Shown here piece by piece: positions 1 to 10,109 of a stretch of 64,000 bases of DNA. This DNA comes from Clostridia bacterium (GTDB lineage: Bacteria; Bacillota; Clostridia; Oscillospirales; CAG-272). The stretch lies in NCBI GenBank assembly GCA_017403155.1, contig JAFQOP010000011.1, forward strand, positions 62,001 to 126,000, in the 5' to 3' direction. The position numbers and the translations under genes were made by a program. The number at the start of each line of letters is the position of its first letter. The first letter of the stretch is position 1. The notes beneath the pieces are model-generated. The model ran no database searches. It was not told the DNA's origin and worked only from the letters and a program-made list of their open reading frames with translations.

Positions 1-1
1 G

Positions 2-391
2 GTGCGCTTCAATGACAAAAGGGGCGGAAAGCCCTTTATGCACTTTAAGGAAAACGGGGATAAGCTGCGCATAAAATGCGAGATGATGGGCAGACCCTCT
101 AAGGATAACGGCTTTCTCGTCGGCACGGTATTCCGCGGCAGGATAAGAGAAGAGGGCGGATACACGCGTATAAGCGGCCTCATAACGACCTCGCTCATAT
201 ATCACATTGTTATGGCAGCGCTCTTTATCTTCCTTTTAATAAGGATGATAATCACCTCGGCTTACACAATGATACCCATGCTGGTATTCGTCGTTGCATT
301 TGAGCTGTTATTCTTTAAGGACGAGTTTAAGAAGCAGGGATATATTGAGCGCTATCTTGTGCGCGCCCTGCGCCGCCTCGACAATAAATAA
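2..391 (+). CDS. Small membrane protein, possibly 5'-truncated by the window edge
   Basis: I do not recognise this family. The visible 129 residues have a basic, soluble N-terminal half and two hydrophobic stretches at about residues 62-85 and 89-106, followed by a short charged tail, so it is probably a two-span membrane protein. A GTG lies at base 2, but the reading frame is open to the window edge, so the true start may be upstream. A strong bidirectional hairpin follows the stop codon directly. Confidence 0.6.
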   Translation: MRFNDKRGGKPFMHFKENGDKLRIKCEMMGRPSKDNGFLVGTVFRGRIREEGGYTRISGLITTSLIYHIVMAALFIFLLIRMIITSAYTMIPMLVFVVAFELLFFKDEFKKQGYIERYLVRALRRLDNK

Positions 392-393
392 AA

Positions 394-427
394 AATCCCA
401 ACCGCGCTTTTGCGGTTGGGATTTTTG
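394..427 (+). terminator. Bidirectional intrinsic terminator
   Basis: A 12-bp perfect stem (aatcccaaccgc / gcggttgggatt) is followed by a T-run on the plus strand. A-runs on the left make it usable on the minus strand too. It separates the convergent small membrane protein and LRR lipoprotein genes. Confidence 0.85.
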
Positions 428-438
428 TTGCTTTTTAA

Positions 439-2844
439 TTACTCCTCTTCAACTGTGGGCACGTGTGCCGCAGGGGTGAAGATGATGCTTTCGTCGGAAA
501 CGAGTGCAAGCGCACCGTCAACAGACTTGTATACGCTGTTGCCGCTCGCAACAGTGATACGGGAGAGCATTCTGCAGGAGGTGAATGCGGTAAGGTCGAT
601 GGATGTTACCGCACTGGGAATTACAAGCTCGGTAAGAGACTCACAGCTGATAAAGGTATATGCATTTATCTTGCGGATGGACTCGGAGAGAGTAACCTCG
701 GTAAGAGAGGTGCAGCCCGAGAAGGCAAATGCGCCGAGTGTCTCAACGTTAACGAGGTCGATCTCTGTAATCTTAGCGCATCCGAGGAATGCAGCCTCAC
801 CGATACTCTCAAGCGTGGAGGGAAGAGTAACGGAGGTGATGTTAGCACCTGCGAATGCCGCATAGTTGATCTCGGTCGTGCCCTCGGGAATAACGAGGTC
901 GGTGACAAGCGCACCGTTTACGTAGAGATTTTTAGCAAGATAGAGAGGGCTGGAGTAGTAGTCCTTGAAGTCTATTGCAGACCAGGACTCGAGGTCCTCG
1001 ACGTATACCTTGGCAAGAGAGGTGCATCCGAGGAATGCGGACATACCTATCGACTCGAGGGTTGCGGGGAGGTGAAGCTCCTTGATGCTTGCGCAGTTCA
1101 TGAACGCAGTAGTGGAAACATCGGTAACACCGACGAGGGTTACCTTTGTGAGGGTCGCGGGTACGTCCTGAGCCTCTCCGAATATCCAGAAGAAGGTAGC
1201 GTTTTCAGCATTGCCATCGCCCGCTCCAAGGAAGGGGAGGGTGATCTCGGCAAGTGCGGTGCAGCCGTCAAATGCGGCAGAGCCAATGGTGCCAACGCCT
1301 TCCTCTACGGTAACGCTCTTAAGAGCTGTGCAGCCTGTGAATGCACCCGATTCAACGCGCTCGATGACAGCGGGGATCGTAATGCTCTTCAGCGCGCTGA
1401 GTCCGTTGAATGCCTTGGAGGCAATAGAGGTAACGCTTCCGTCCGTGGGAATAACTGCGGTGGATATAGCAAGCACGAGCGTCTTATCGGCGGTGCGTAT
1501 TACACAGTTGCCGACGGAGGAGTAGACAGCATTGCCGTCCTCAACGGTTATAGAGGTGAGGTCGGGGCAGCTGGAGAATGCGTTGAGAGATACGCTGAGA
1601 GTATCCTTGTGGATCTTGCAGCTTTTTATTTTCTCGGAGGATGCGGTAAGAAGAAGGGCGTGTGCGTTTTCACCGGAGGCAAGATACTTACCGCCCTCAT
1701 AGTCAGTGAGCTCGAGACCGCTTCTGTCGAATGCATCGAGAGAGAGGTCGGAGATATTGGAACCGAAGGTGATGCTCTTGAGTGCCTTGCAGGTGCGGAA
1801 TGCTCTGCTTGCGATAGAGACAAGAGAGTCGGGAAGAGTTATCGAATGAAGCTTCTCGCATCCCTCAAATGCCGACTCACCGATCGAGAGAAGCTGGCTG
1901 TCTGCGGGAATGTTAACAACCAGAAGAGACGTAATTTCTGTAAATGCATTCGCTCCTATCGCGGTTACACCTGCGGGGAGGGTAAACTCAGCACCGCCGC
2001 ACGAGCCCTTTGCGAATGCGGACTCACCGATAGACGTAAGGGTCTCGGGGAGGATAAGAGTGTCGATCTTCTTATGGTTAATAAAGGTGTTCTTACCGAT
2101 AGCGGTAATACCCTCTTCAATTCTGACGGTGGTTATGGATGCGCGTTTTTCATACCAAGGAATGCTGGTGGTGTATGGCCTTTCAAAATCCACGATTGCG
2201 CCCTCACCGCTGAATACCAGAGTGTATCTGTTCTTGCTGGTGGTGGGATTTTCGGGATCCTGGAGAACGCCCGTATCGTACAAAACTGCCTGAACGTTTC
2301 CAAGGTCGTATTCTCCGACTATGGTGAGTCCATCTGCCAGCTCTCCGCAGTTAACGCAGGTTTCACCGCCTGCAAAGTCGTGGCTGGTGGGGGGAGTGGG
2401 GTTGTCTACCTCGCGTCTTTCGGACTCAGCACCGCAAACGTCGCAGTATGCCATCTCGCCCGAGGGGCTGGTGCAGGTTGCAGCAACGGGAATGTATGTA
2501 GTAAACGTATGACCTGTGGGCTCAACGATCCTGACAGAGGTTTTTGAGCAACCCTCGTTCTGGCAGGTGGCAACCTCGGTACCGTTGGTAACGCAGCCTG
2601 CGTTCTCATTGTACACGTACTCGCCGTAGTTGTGGGGCACAGTCGTCTCTACCACAACCTTCTCACCGCACAGGGTGCAGGTCTTGTAGGCAGAGCCGGG
2701 GGTGTGGCAGGCAGGCTCGGTGATGACCGTAAGCTCGTCGCCAAACACGTGTGTGCACTCAGAGCATGCCGACATAGAAAGTATGCAAAGGACGCACATC
2801 GCGATGGCAATCAGGAGTATGGCCAAACGCTTCTGGATTTTCAT
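439..2844 (-). CDS. BspA-type leucine-rich-repeat surface lipoprotein
   Basis: An 801-residue exported protein. The N-terminus has a basic start, a hydrophobic core and a lipobox-like MSAC with Cys27 as the likely lipidated residue (Met at -3 is atypical). Residues 28-165 carry several CxxC pairs (for example TCTLCG, YCDVCG and TCVNCG) that look like small zinc-ribbon or disulphide modules. From about residue 230 to the end there are many LRR_5 (BspA/TpLRR) repeats with the pattern 'IGxxAFxGCxxLxxIxLPxxLxxI'. Such proteins are surface adhesins or interaction proteins in gut anaerobes; the ligand cannot be predicted. RBS cggagga precedes the ATG, and a consensus promoter lies 75 bp upstream. 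The gene stands alone. Confidence 0.9.
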   Translation of the reverse strand: MKIQKRLAILLIAIAMCVLCILSMSACSECTHVFGDELTVITEPACHTPGSAYKTCTLCGEKVVVETTVPHNYGEYVYNENAGCVTNGTEVATCQNEGCSKTSVRIVEPTGHTFTTYIPVAATCTSPSGEMAYCDVCGAESERREVDNPTPPTSHDFAGGETCVNCGELADGLTIVGEYDLGNVQAVLYDTGVLQDPENPTTSKNRYTLVFSGEGAIVDFERPYTTSIPWYEKRASITTVRIEEGITAIGKNTFINHKKIDTLILPETLTSIGESAFAKGSCGGAEFTLPAGVTAIGANAFTEITSLLVVNIPADSQLLSIGESAFEGCEKLHSITLPDSLVSIASRAFRTCKALKSITFGSNISDLSLDAFDRSGLELTDYEGGKYLASGENAHALLLTASSEKIKSCKIHKDTLSVSLNAFSSCPDLTSITVEDGNAVYSSVGNCVIRTADKTLVLAISTAVIPTDGSVTSIASKAFNGLSALKSITIPAVIERVESGAFTGCTALKSVTVEEGVGTIGSAAFDGCTALAEITLPFLGAGDGNAENATFFWIFGEAQDVPATLTKVTLVGVTDVSTTAFMNCASIKELHLPATLESIGMSAFLGCTSLAKVYVEDLESWSAIDFKDYYSSPLYLAKNLYVNGALVTDLVIPEGTTEINYAAFAGANITSVTLPSTLESIGEAAFLGCAKITEIDLVNVETLGAFAFSGCTSLTEVTLSESIRKINAYTFISCESLTELVIPSAVTSIDLTAFTSCRMLSRITVASGNSVYKSVDGALALVSDESIIFTPAAHVPTVEEE

Positions 2845-2919
2845 ATTCTTCCTCCGTATTATGAAAAATAATCATAATTTGTATCGCGTGGATATATTTA
2901 TACACATTATACATTAAAT

Positions 2920-2948
2920 ATTTTAGCACAACGCACCTCTAAAGTCAA
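2920..2948 (-). promoter_or_regulatory. Promoter of the LRR lipoprotein gene
   Basis: On the minus strand TTGACT and TAAAAT are separated by exactly 17 nt, about 75 nt upstream of the start codon. Confidence 0.7.
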
Positions 2949-3134
2949 TACCTTTACTAAAGTATGTTAAACATATAAAAACAGCGCTCGCTCGCTGTGT
3001 GCATTTTTAACAAAATAAGAAAAAAGCCTCTCATTGTTCGGTGTGGTGCTTTGTGGCGCGCGGCGGTCGGTGCGGATTTTGCTGTTGCTCAAAAGATAAG
3101 GTATAAAGCGTGGCAGAACATAAAAGCTCCGACG

Positions 3135-3169
3135 CATAAAAAGCAAGAGCCCCCGCAAAGCGGGGGCTC
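3135..3169 (-). terminator. Terminator of tRNA-Leu
   Basis: A 10-bp perfect stem (gagcccccgc / gcgggggctc, loop aaa) is followed on the minus strand by ttgcttttta. Confidence 0.85.
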
Positions 3170-3180
3170 CCTTCGTATGG

Positions 3181-3264
3181 TGCCGGTAGTCGGGGTCGAA
3201 CCGACACGGTATTGCTACCTTCGGATTTTGAGTCCGACGCGTCTGCCTATTCCACCATACCGGC
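3181..3264 (-). tRNA. tRNA-Leu(CAA)
   Basis: An 84-nt tRNA with a 7-bp acceptor stem GCCGGTA/TACCGGC, discriminator A, and a T-arm containing GGTTCGACCCC. The anticodon stem TCGGA/TCCGA encloses the loop CTCAAAA, giving anticodon CAA for UUG codons. A long variable arm (class II) supports leucine. The CCA end is not encoded. Confidence 0.95.
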
Positions 3265-3276
3265 ATAACGAATGTA

Positions 3277-3305
3277 ATTATAACACATCGTTTTTTAAAA
3301 ATCAA
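3277..3305 (-). promoter_or_regulatory. Promoter of tRNA-Leu
   Basis: Minus-strand TTGATT, 17-nt spacer, TATAAT, ending 13 nt before the tRNA 5' end. Confidence 0.75.
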
Positions 3306-3354
3306 GTGAAAAATCAAACTTTTGTCCATAGGGCAAAAAAATCTCGTTTTGCTA

Positions 3355-3383
3355 TTGTAATTATATTAAAATTATTGTATAAT
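3355..3383 (+). promoter_or_regulatory. Promoter for the PDT/ACT-like gene
   Basis: TTGTAA, 17-nt spacer, perfect TATAAT, 40 nt upstream of the next start codon. Confidence 0.65.
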
Positions 3384-3423
3384 TATGATGTATACGTGCG
3401 ACTAATATTATTTTGGGGGAGCT

Positions 3424-4374
3424 ATGTTCAGAAAAAGCGGCGCTTTATCAAGTGAAATGAATAAGGACAATCTTTTAAGGCTTACCCTCACCGAGGCTAT
3501 CAGCTGCGAGAAGAGGATAATCGAGTTGTACGAGTATGCTGCTCTTTTCGCCACCTCTGCCTATTCGCTTTCGCTCGACGGAGTCGGTATATATGAGATT
3601 CTCGGAGCTCTTTTTGAGCCCGAGCGCAACGAGATCCCCTGCGAGGGTGCCCTTCCCGAGAACGTGGAACGCATTCGCTGCTACACCGAGGTCTTAGCGT
3701 CGGTAGACCGCGCGATTTTTGTGTCCCTTTTTGCACAGGCGCTTGCCGAGCGCGGACTCACGCTCACCGAGTCGGATTTCCTTCCGTCCGCAGACGGCGA
3801 GGAGAGCTTTACTTATGTGAAGAACCGACTTGCCGACGAGGCATATGACGTCCTCTCGCAGGATTTCTCCGACCCGAGGGTCTTTTATGCCGCTGACCTT
3901 CGCGAAGCTGCCCGCGCGGTAAAGGACGGCAGGGTTGCGTACTGTCTTCTTCCTCTTGAGGAGAGGGGAGGGGTCAGGATAGGCAGCGTATCCGAGCTGC
4001 TCTATTCCTTCGACCTGAAAATCAATGCCGTAACTCCCGTGTTCGGCTTTGACGGAAACGCGGATATGAAATACGCGCTGGTTTCCAGATTTTTCACCGT
4101 GCCCGAGATAAACGAGGACGATGACAGATACCTCGAGATACGGCTGCCCCTGTCCGACAATGCGGTGCTGACCGAGCTTATGAGTGCTGTGAGCGCTCTC
4201 GGTGTTTCAATATACAGAATAAACAGCTCGACAGCACAGACCGAGGAAGGGAAGGGCTCCGTGCTCTCCGTGGTGCTGACGAGTGCTGGCGGCTCATTTG
4301 CGCCCCTGCTTACTTATCTCTCGGTATTTATGCCGTCATACACGGCTGTCGGAATATACAACAATCTTGAATAA
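3424..4374 (+). CDS. Prephenate dehydratase/ACT-like protein of unknown function
   Basis: A 316-residue protein without a clear assignment. The middle, around 'AADLREAARAVKDGRVAY' followed by CLLPLEE, resembles the lobe of prephenate dehydratase that carries the conserved 'PIENS' loop, but here that loop reads PLEERGG. The region from about residue 236 (RYLEIRLPLSDNAVLTELMS) looks like an ACT domain (beta-alpha-beta). The N-terminal ~120 residues are helical and chorismate-mutase-like at best. Because the catalytic-type motifs are degraded, an amino-acid-sensing or structural role is as likely as catalysis. RBS is gggggagct; it has its own promoter. Family placement is inference only. Confidence 0.55.
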   Translation: MFRKSGALSSEMNKDNLLRLTLTEAISCEKRIIELYEYAALFATSAYSLSLDGVGIYEILGALFEPERNEIPCEGALPENVERIRCYTEVLASVDRAIFVSLFAQALAERGLTLTESDFLPSADGEESFTYVKNRLADEAYDVLSQDFSDPRVFYAADLREAARAVKDGRVAYCLLPLEERGGVRIGSVSELLYSFDLKINAVTPVFGFDGNADMKYALVSRFFTVPEINEDDDRYLEIRLPLSDNAVLTELMSAVSALGVSIYRINSSTAQTEEGKGSVLSVVLTSAGGSFAPLLTYLSVFMPSYTAVGIYNNLE

Positions 4375-4397
4375 TTTAAACGAGAAGGATACGGAAT

Positions 4398-4655
4398 ATG
4401 AAAAAGCAGATCGAATATAAGACCAGCGGCACCTGCTCCAGAGCTGTGCGTGTTGAGATGGAGGACGGTATTATCACCGATTGCTCCTTCGTTGGCGGCT
4501 GCTCAGGCAACACCCAGGGCGTTGCCACCCTTGTAAAGGGTATGAGTGCCGAGGAGGCTGTCAGGAGACTGAAGGGCATTAAGTGCGGCTTCAGACCCAC
4601 GTCCTGCCCCGACCAGCTTGCAAGAGCTATAGAGGCTCTTGCGGCAGAGAACTGA
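4398..4655 (+). CDS. TSCPD domain protein (TIGR03905-like)
   Basis: An 85-residue protein that matches the small TSCPD family throughout: it ends in the signature TSCPDQLARAI and has a conserved set of cysteines (Cys13, 29, 35, 63 and 70) plus the GGCSGN motif. This domain also forms the C-terminal zinc-binding tail of some class II ribonucleotide reductases; the free-standing form has no established reaction. It sits 23 bp after the previous gene and 28 bp before phosphoglucomutase, so it is probably cotranscribed with both. Confidence 0.9.
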   Translation: MKKQIEYKTSGTCSRAVRVEMEDGIITDCSFVGGCSGNTQGVATLVKGMSAEEAVRRLKGIKCGFRPTSCPDQLARAIEALAAEN

Positions 4656-4683
4656 TTCAGTTATTAATTTTTGGAGGTTATAT

Positions 4684-6411
4684 ATGAGCTACAACAAAGA
4701 ATTTGAAAGATGGTTAAACTCGGATTCCCTCACGGAGAGCGAAAAGGCAGAGATGCTCTCCATACAGAACGATGAAAACACGAAGGCAATGCGCTTTGGC
4801 GCACCGATGGATTTCGGCACGGCAGGCCTGCGCTCCACTATGTATATGGGTATCGGCTGTATGAACAGATTTACCGTTGCCCAGACCACTCGCGGCATTG
4901 CGGCACTTATCAAGCAGGCAGGCGGCGAGGCTCGCGGCGTTGCTATCGCATACGACTCCAGAAACAATTCGGAGCTCTTTGCCAGAGTAAGCGCGTGTGT
5001 TCTTGCCTCCGAGGGCATAAAGTCCTACATCTTCCGCGGCATCCGTCCTACCCCTGAGCTCTCCTACGCTGTAAGAAAGCTTGGCGCAATGGCGGGTATT
5101 AATATCACGGCATCTCACAACCCCAAGGAATACAACGGATACAAGGCATACTGGGAGGACGGAGCGCAGATAGGCCCCGAGCAGGCAAAGATAGTATCTG
5201 CCGAGCGCGCAAAGTTCGACGTTCTCGCCTGTGGCGACCTTCCCTCGTTTGAGTCCGCCGTTAAGAGCGGTATCGTAGTTGAGCTCGACGAGAGCTTTGA
5301 CGAGTATTACCTTGCCGAGGTTCTTGCTACTTCTATATCCCCCGATGCAGTTCGCTCCATTGCAGAGGAGCTCAAGGTTGTTTACACCCCTCTTCACGGT
5401 GCGGGCTACAGGCTTGTACCCGAGGTGTTCCGCCGTATGGGACTCAAGTACCTTTACACTGTGGATGAGCAGATGATACCCGACGGCAATTTCCCCACCG
5501 TTAAGAAGCCCAACCCCGAGTATGCCGATGTATTTGCAAAGGGCATCGTCATTGCGGATGAGGTTGGCTCTGATCTCGTTATTGCCACCGACCCCGACTC
5601 CGACCGCGTAGGCGTTATGGCAAGGGACAAGAGCGGCAGGTTTGTCACCATCTCGGGCAACCAGATGGGCGCGCTCCTTCTCGACTATGCGATAAGAGAG
5701 AGAAGAAATCTCGGCAAGCTCCCCGAGGGGGCGTATGCCGTTAAGAGCATCGTATCCACCGATATGGCATACGGCATTGCAAAGCAGCAGGGCATAAAGC
5801 TCCATGACGTACTTACCGGCTTCAAGTTTATCGGCGAGGTTATAAAGAACTATGAGGCAAAGGGCGAGGCTGACGGCTTTGTGCTTGGCTTCGAGGAGAG
5901 CTACGGCTATCTTCTCGGCTCCTATGCAAGAGACAAGGATGCTGTTGAGGCATCGATGATGATTCTCGAGATGACCGCCTTCTACAAGAAGCAGAATATG
6001 ACTCTTTGCGATGCGCTTGAGGTTCTTTACAAGACCTACGGCAACTACAAGGAGGCTATGATAGATATTTACATGGAGGGCTACGACGGAATCGAGAGAC
6101 GCAAAAGAGTTATGTCCTCCCTCCGCGAGAATGCTCCCACCGCATTCGGTGAGTATAAGGTTAAGACGGTTGGCGACTACCTTGACGGCAAGGTCGTTGA
6201 TATAATCGACGGCACCACCTCCACCACGGGTCAGCCTACCTCCGACGTTCTTTACTACACCCTTGCAAACGAGGACAAAATCATTGTCCGTCCCTCGGGC
6301 ACCGAGCCAAAGGTAAAGATCTACGTGCTCGCTCACGACGTATCGATGACCGAGCTTGAAAAGAAGATAGAAATCTATTCTAATGCAGCAAGGAAGCTGA
6401 TGGGGGTATAA
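4684..6411 (+). CDS. pgcA: Phosphoglucomutase / phosphomannomutase
   Basis: A 575-residue alpha-D-phosphohexomutase that interconverts glucose-1- and glucose-6-phosphate, linking glycolysis with UDP-glucose and wall precursor synthesis. The phospho-serine loop TASHNP (Ser144), the metal loop DPDSDR, the sugar-specificity segment GFEESYG and the C-terminal phosphate-binding RPSGTEPK are all intact and in order. Length matches PgcA-type enzymes. An ATG 45 bp upstream is in frame, but the ATG at 4684 is preceded by TTGGAGG at proper spacing and starts with the family's usual N-terminus. Confidence 0.95.
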   Translation: MSYNKEFERWLNSDSLTESEKAEMLSIQNDENTKAMRFGAPMDFGTAGLRSTMYMGIGCMNRFTVAQTTRGIAALIKQAGGEARGVAIAYDSRNNSELFARVSACVLASEGIKSYIFRGIRPTPELSYAVRKLGAMAGINITASHNPKEYNGYKAYWEDGAQIGPEQAKIVSAERAKFDVLACGDLPSFESAVKSGIVVELDESFDEYYLAEVLATSISPDAVRSIAEELKVVYTPLHGAGYRLVPEVFRRMGLKYLYTVDEQMIPDGNFPTVKKPNPEYADVFAKGIVIADEVGSDLVIATDPDSDRVGVMARDKSGRFVTISGNQMGALLLDYAIRERRNLGKLPEGAYAVKSIVSTDMAYGIAKQQGIKLHDVLTGFKFIGEVIKNYEAKGEADGFVLGFEESYGYLLGSYARDKDAVEASMMILEMTAFYKKQNMTLCDALEVLYKTYGNYKEAMIDIYMEGYDGIERRKRVMSSLRENAPTAFGEYKVKTVGDYLDGKVVDIIDGTTSTTGQPTSDVLYYTLANEDKIIVRPSGTEPKVKIYVLAHDVSMTELEKKIEIYSNAARKLMGV

Positions 6412-6436
6412 TCATATCTCCTTCACGGAAAACAAA

Positions 6437-8254
6437 GTGTCAGAAAAACAAACTCATATAAGAAATTTCTCAATCATAGCGCACATCGACCACGGTAAGT
6501 CCACTCTCGCCGACCGCCTCCTTGAGAAGACGAGCACCGTTGCCACCCGAGATATGGAGGAGCAGCTGCTCGACAATATGGATCTGGAGAGAGAGCGCGG
6601 CATCACCATCAAGGCGAGGGCGGTGCGCATGAATTACAGAGCGGATAACGGAGAGGACTACGTCTTTAACCTCATAGACACCCCCGGTCACGTCGACTTC
6701 GGCTATGAGGTATCCCGCTCGCTCAAGGCGTGCGAGGGTGCGCTGCTCGTTGTCGACTCAACCCAGGGCGTCGAGGCGCAGACTCTTGCAAACGCGTATC
6801 TCGCTATTGACAACGATCTCGAGATTCTCCCCGTAATCAATAAGATTGACCTTGCGTCCGCGGATATTGAGGGCACAAGACGCGAAATAGAGGACGTTAT
6901 CGGTATTCCTGCCGAGGACTGTCCCGCCATCTCCGCCAAAAACGGTATAAATATCAAGGACGTGCTCGAGAAGGTAGTGACCGATATTCCTGCGCCTGAG
7001 GGCGACGAGAGTGCGCCTCTGAAGGCGCTGATATTCGACTCCTACTATGACTCATATCTCGGTGTTGTGGTTTATATCCGCGTCTTTGACGGCTCGATTG
7101 CGGCAGGTAACAGAATTCGCCTTATGTCGACGGGCGCCGAGTTTGACGTTGTTGAGGTCGGTCATATGGATGCCTTCGGGCTCAAAAAGAGCGAGGGACT
7201 CTCTGCCGGTGAGGTAGGATATATAACCGCATCTATAAAAAACGTAGGAGATACAAGGGTCGGTGACACCGTCACCCTTGCCGAAAATCCTGCCGACGAG
7301 GCAATGCCCGGCTTCCGCGAGGTGCACCCGATGGTATATTCGGGCATCTATCCCGCCGACGGTGCGAGATACGGCGACCTGCGCGAGGCACTGGAAAAGC
7401 TCCAGCTAAACGATGCGTCTCTGGTATTTGAGCCCGAGACGTCGGTTGCGCTCGGCTTCGGCTTCCGTTGCGGCTTCCTCGGACTTCTTCATATGGAGAT
7501 AATCGAGGAAAGACTTGAGAGGGAGTTCAACCTAGACCTCATCACCACAGCCCCCTCCGTTATCTACAAGGTAGAGCTCCGCTCGGGCGAGACCGTGATG
7601 ATAGACAACCCCTCCAAGTTCCCGACAGCGGATGAAATAGGCGTTGCATACGAGCCTATAATGAAGGCGACGGTAATCACACCCACCGAGTTCGTTGGCG
7701 GCATTATGGACCTGTGCCAGGACAGACGCGGCAGCTTCATTGATATGAAGTATATCGATACCGAGAGGGTAGAGCTTCATTATGAGCTTCCTCTCAACGA
7801 GATTATATACGACTTCTTCGATGCGCTCAAGAGCCGTTCGAAGGGATATGCCTCACTTGACTATGAGCTCAAGGGCTACAAGACCTCAAAGCTCGTCAAG
7901 CTCGACTTTATGCTCAACGGTGAGGTAGTCGACGCGCTCTCGTTCATCGTATTTGAGGAGAGAGCATATACCAGAGCAAGGAAGATAGCGGAAAAGCTGA
8001 AGGAAAATATTCCGCGCCAGCTCTTTGAAATTCCTATCCAGGCGGCAATCGGCTCGAAGATAATCGCCCGCGAAACGGTAAAGGCAATGCGCAAGGATGT
8101 GCTTGCCAAGTGCTATGGCGGCGATATTACGAGAAAGAAGAAGCTGCTTGAAAAGCAGAAGGAAGGTAAAAAGAAGATGCGTAAGCTCGGTAGCGTAGAG
8201 GTAACGCCCGAGGCGTTTATGGCGGTATTAAGGCTCGACGATGATAAGAAATAA
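6437..8254 (+). CDS. lepA: Elongation factor 4 (LepA)
   Basis: A 605-residue translational GTPase that acts on the ribosome, associated with back-translocation or initiation fidelity. The G1 motif AHIDHGKST is at residues 15-23, with RERGITI (switch I), DTPGHVDF (G3) and NKIDL (G4) following. The domain order is that of LepA: G, II, III/V-like and the specific C-terminal domain ([19 protein letters not shown]). The start is GTG. The gene overlaps hemW by 14 nt; lepA-hemW is a common Firmicute pair. Confidence 0.97.
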   Translation: MSEKQTHIRNFSIIAHIDHGKSTLADRLLEKTSTVATRDMEEQLLDNMDLERERGITIKARAVRMNYRADNGEDYVFNLIDTPGHVDFGYEVSRSLKACEGALLVVDSTQGVEAQTLANAYLAIDNDLEILPVINKIDLASADIEGTRREIEDVIGIPAEDCPAISAKNGINIKDVLEKVVTDIPAPEGDESAPLKALIFDSYYDSYLGVVVYIRVFDGSIAAGNRIRLMSTGAEFDVVEVGHMDAFGLKKSEGLSAGEVGYITASIKNVGDTRVGDTVTLAENPADEAMPGFREVHPMVYSGIYPADGARYGDLREALEKLQLNDASLVFEPETSVALGFGFRCGFLGLLHMEIIEERLEREFNLDLITTAPSVIYKVELRSGETVMIDNPSKFPTADEIGVAYEPIMKATVITPTEFVGGIMDLCQDRRGSFIDMKYIDTERVELHYELPLNEIIYDFFDALKSRSKGYASLDYELKGYKTSKLVKLDFMLNGEVVDALSFIVFEERAYTRARKIAEKLKENIPRQLFEIPIQAAIGSKIIARETVKAMRKDVLAKCYGGDITRKKKLLEKQKEGKKKMRKLGSVEVTPEAFMAVLRLDDDKK

Positions 8255-9365
8255 TTCTCTCGCCCTTTACGTGCATATACCGTTCTGCGTATCCAAGTGT
8301 CGCTATTGCGACTTCGCCTCCTTCGGGGGGATGGATATCGGAGCGCGCGAGCGCTACGTCGAAAGGCTTATCGAGGAGATACGGACCTACCGAAGAGAAG
8401 AGAGACTTCTGTTGTCGACCGTCTTCTTCGGTGGGGGCACACCCTCCTTGCTCGAGCCGCACCTCTTTACAAGGATTTTCTCTGCGATAAAAGAGACCTT
8501 CCTTCTCTCCGAAAATCCCGAGCTTACAGTAGAGGCAAACCCGGGCACGCTCACTTGCGAGAGCCTCGCAGCCTTCACCGAATGCGGCGTAAACAGAATT
8601 AGTCTAGGATTGCAGTCAATTCACGAAAACGAGCTGAAATCTCTAGGCAGAATACACTCGTTTGAAGAGTCACGTGAGGCGCTTGAGCTTGCTCGCTCCT
8701 TCGGTATATCCAATATAAACGTTGACCTTATGTACGGTATTCCGCACCAAACGGCTGACAGCTTCTCCCGCACACTCGATGAGGTAATTGCCCTCTCGCC
8801 GACTCACATATCGGCATACGGGCTTATAATCGAGGAGGGGACACCCTTTTACTCTATGCGAGACGAGCTCCCTCTACCAAGCGAGGATGACGAGGCGGAT
8901 ATGTATTTTCTCGCGGCAGAAAAGCTCCGCGGGGCAGGATACCTTCATTACGAGATATCCAATTATGCTAAGCGCGGCTTTGAGTGCCGTCATAACCTTG
9001 TGTACTGGCGAGGAGAGGAGTATGTCGGTGTCGGTCTCGCCGCTCACTCATATTTTGAGGGCTGCAGATTTTCCAACACCGAGAATATGACCGAATATAT
9101 GATGAGCCTCGATTTCGGCAAGGGAGAGCGTGTGCGCATCGATTTGGAAAACGAGGCGTTTGAGTACGCGATGACCGCCCTCCGACTCTCGGAGGGAATA
9201 AGTCTGTCCGAATATGCGGACAGGTTTGGTAGCTCCTTTACCGAGGGTAAGCCGATAATAGATAAGTATATTGCCGAGGGGCTTATGCGCCTTGTGGGAG
9301 ACAGACTCGCCTTTACCGAGCGCGGCTTTTACGTGCAAAATGCGATTTTAGCAAATATTCTTTAA
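8241..9365 (+). CDS. hemW: HemW, radical SAM heme chaperone (HemN-like)
   Basis: A 374-residue radical SAM protein. The cluster motif is [10 protein letters not shown] (Cys16, 20, 23) followed by GGGTPSLL and the SAM-contacting regions; the C-terminal HemN domain is present. It lacks the fourth adjacent cysteine (CxxxCxxCxC) typical of true HemN coproporphyrinogen dehydrogenase, which favours the heme-trafficking protein HemW. It overlaps the lepA 3' end, so translation is probably coupled. Confidence 0.93.
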   Translation: MIRNNSLALYVHIPFCVSKCRYCDFASFGGMDIGARERYVERLIEEIRTYRREERLLLSTVFFGGGTPSLLEPHLFTRIFSAIKETFLLSENPELTVEANPGTLTCESLAAFTECGVNRISLGLQSIHENELKSLGRIHSFEESREALELARSFGISNINVDLMYGIPHQTADSFSRTLDEVIALSPTHISAYGLIIEEGTPFYSMRDELPLPSEDDEADMYFLAAEKLRGAGYLHYEISNYAKRGFECRHNLVYWRGEEYVGVGLAAHSYFEGCRFSNTENMTEYMMSLDFGKGERVRIDLENEAFEYAMTALRLSEGISLSEYADRFGSSFTEGKPIIDKYIAEGLMRLVGDRLAFTERGFYVQNAILANIL

Positions 9366-9373
9366 AAATTACC

Positions 9374-9403
9374 TTGACAAAAAGGGTATATATACATTAG
9401 AAT
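9374..9403 (+). promoter_or_regulatory. Promoter for the DUF1292 gene
   Basis: TTGACA, 18-nt spacer, TAGAAT, directly downstream of hemW. Confidence 0.65.
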
Positions 9404-9439
9404 TTACATAGAATAAATACGTCTTGTGGAGATGATACA

Positions 9440-9742
9440 ATGGCAGATAAGGAAAAGAATTTCCTCGATGAGGAAGAGTTTGATAATGCGGTAATTGTGC
9501 TTACCAACGAAGAAACGGGAGAGGACAAGGAATTTGAGGTTGTCGCCCGTGCCGTAATCGACGGCAAGCTATACTATGCCTTTTCTCCCGCGGGTGAGGA
9601 GAGCTTCGATATCGAGGTTCTTGCAGCGCGCGAGGATGGCGAGGATATCCTCTTTGAGTCTATTGATGATGACGATGAGTTTGAGAAGGTTGAGGACTAC
9701 TTCAACGACCTCCTCTTCGGCAACGTTGATTTTGACAGCTGA
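9440..9742 (+). CDS. DUF1292 family protein (YrzB-like)
   Basis: A 100-residue, very acidic protein with the DUF1292 pattern: an N-terminal 'VLTNEETGEDKEFEV' strand, then a 'YYAFSP' segment and a C-terminal acidic stretch with FESIDDDDEFEKVEDYF. The function of the family is unknown; in Bacillus it is the yrzB product next to yrrK/yrrL. Here it stands alone on its own promoter and is followed by 6S RNA. Confidence 0.88.
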   Translation: MADKEKNFLDEEEFDNAVIVLTNEETGEDKEFEVVARAVIDGKLYYAFSPAGEESFDIEVLAAREDGEDILFESIDDDDEFEKVEDYFNDLLFGNVDFDS

Positions 9743-9756
9743 TAATAATCAGAACA

Positions 9757-9957
9757 ACCTCCTGCGTGGTGCGTGATATTGTGATATTTGGACCTACGAA
9801 CAATTAAAGGGAGCTCGGACTTCTGCTCTTGGGATGCAGGCCTCCCGTGGTGAGCCGTCTATGACCCTCCGAAGCGGACGTTGGAAGCGCGATGGAACAG
9901 AGAGAGCACCCACCTGTAGCTAACAGGGTTAAAAATTGCCTTACACGGCCATGCGGG
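9757..9957 (+). ncRNA. ssrS: 6S RNA (SsrS)
   Basis: A ~200-nt non-coding transcript that should bind the housekeeping RNA polymerase holoenzyme. The two ends pair in a long closing stem (cctgcgtggt...cgtg with cacg...gccatgcggg, including G·T pairs and one bulge). The 3' half carries the characteristic 'gagagcacccacct...agggttaaaa' segment found in Firmicute 6S RNAs, and a large central bubble is flanked by short helices. It ends just before a perfect terminator. Exact ends are estimates; the assignment is by recalled consensus, not by a covariance model. Confidence 0.8.
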
Positions 9958-9961
9958 TTTC

Positions 9962-9992
9962 AAATATCTCGCCTTTTGGCGAGATATTTTTT
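9962..9992 (+). terminator. Terminator of 6S RNA
   Basis: A 12-bp perfect stem (aaatatctcgcc / ggcgagatattt, loop tttt) is followed by a T-run. Confidence 0.9.
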
Positions 9993-10025
9993 CAAAAACA
10001 GAATGGTTAAAGGTTATAATTTACG

Positions 10026-10054
10026 GAACGGGGAATTTTCTCCGTTCTTTTTTT
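10026..10054 (+). terminator. Second terminator-like hairpin upstream of the P-type ATPase
   Basis: The stem gaacggggа-type arm (10026-10034) pairs with tctccgttc-type arm (10039-10047), followed by seven T. It lies 34 nt after the 6S terminator. No transcript of its own is evident, so it is either a backup terminator or a leader hairpin for the ATPase gene. Confidence 0.55.
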
Positions 10055-10109
10055 CTTCGTCTTTGCATAGCCTATATTGCATAAATAAAAAGCAAAAACG
10101 GAGAAAAAT

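Noticed and set aside
463..2547. 694-codon open frame on the plus strand, antisense to the LRR lipoprotein
   Set aside because: It is a shadow of the repetitive LRR gene: composition is low-complexity (Gly/Glu/Cys-rich), no RBS, no known domain, while the minus-strand frame has a signal peptide and LRR repeats.
4714..6336. 540-codon minus-strand frame over phosphoglucomutase
   Set aside because: The plus-strand frame contains all phosphohexomutase motifs; the antisense frame has no recognisable features.
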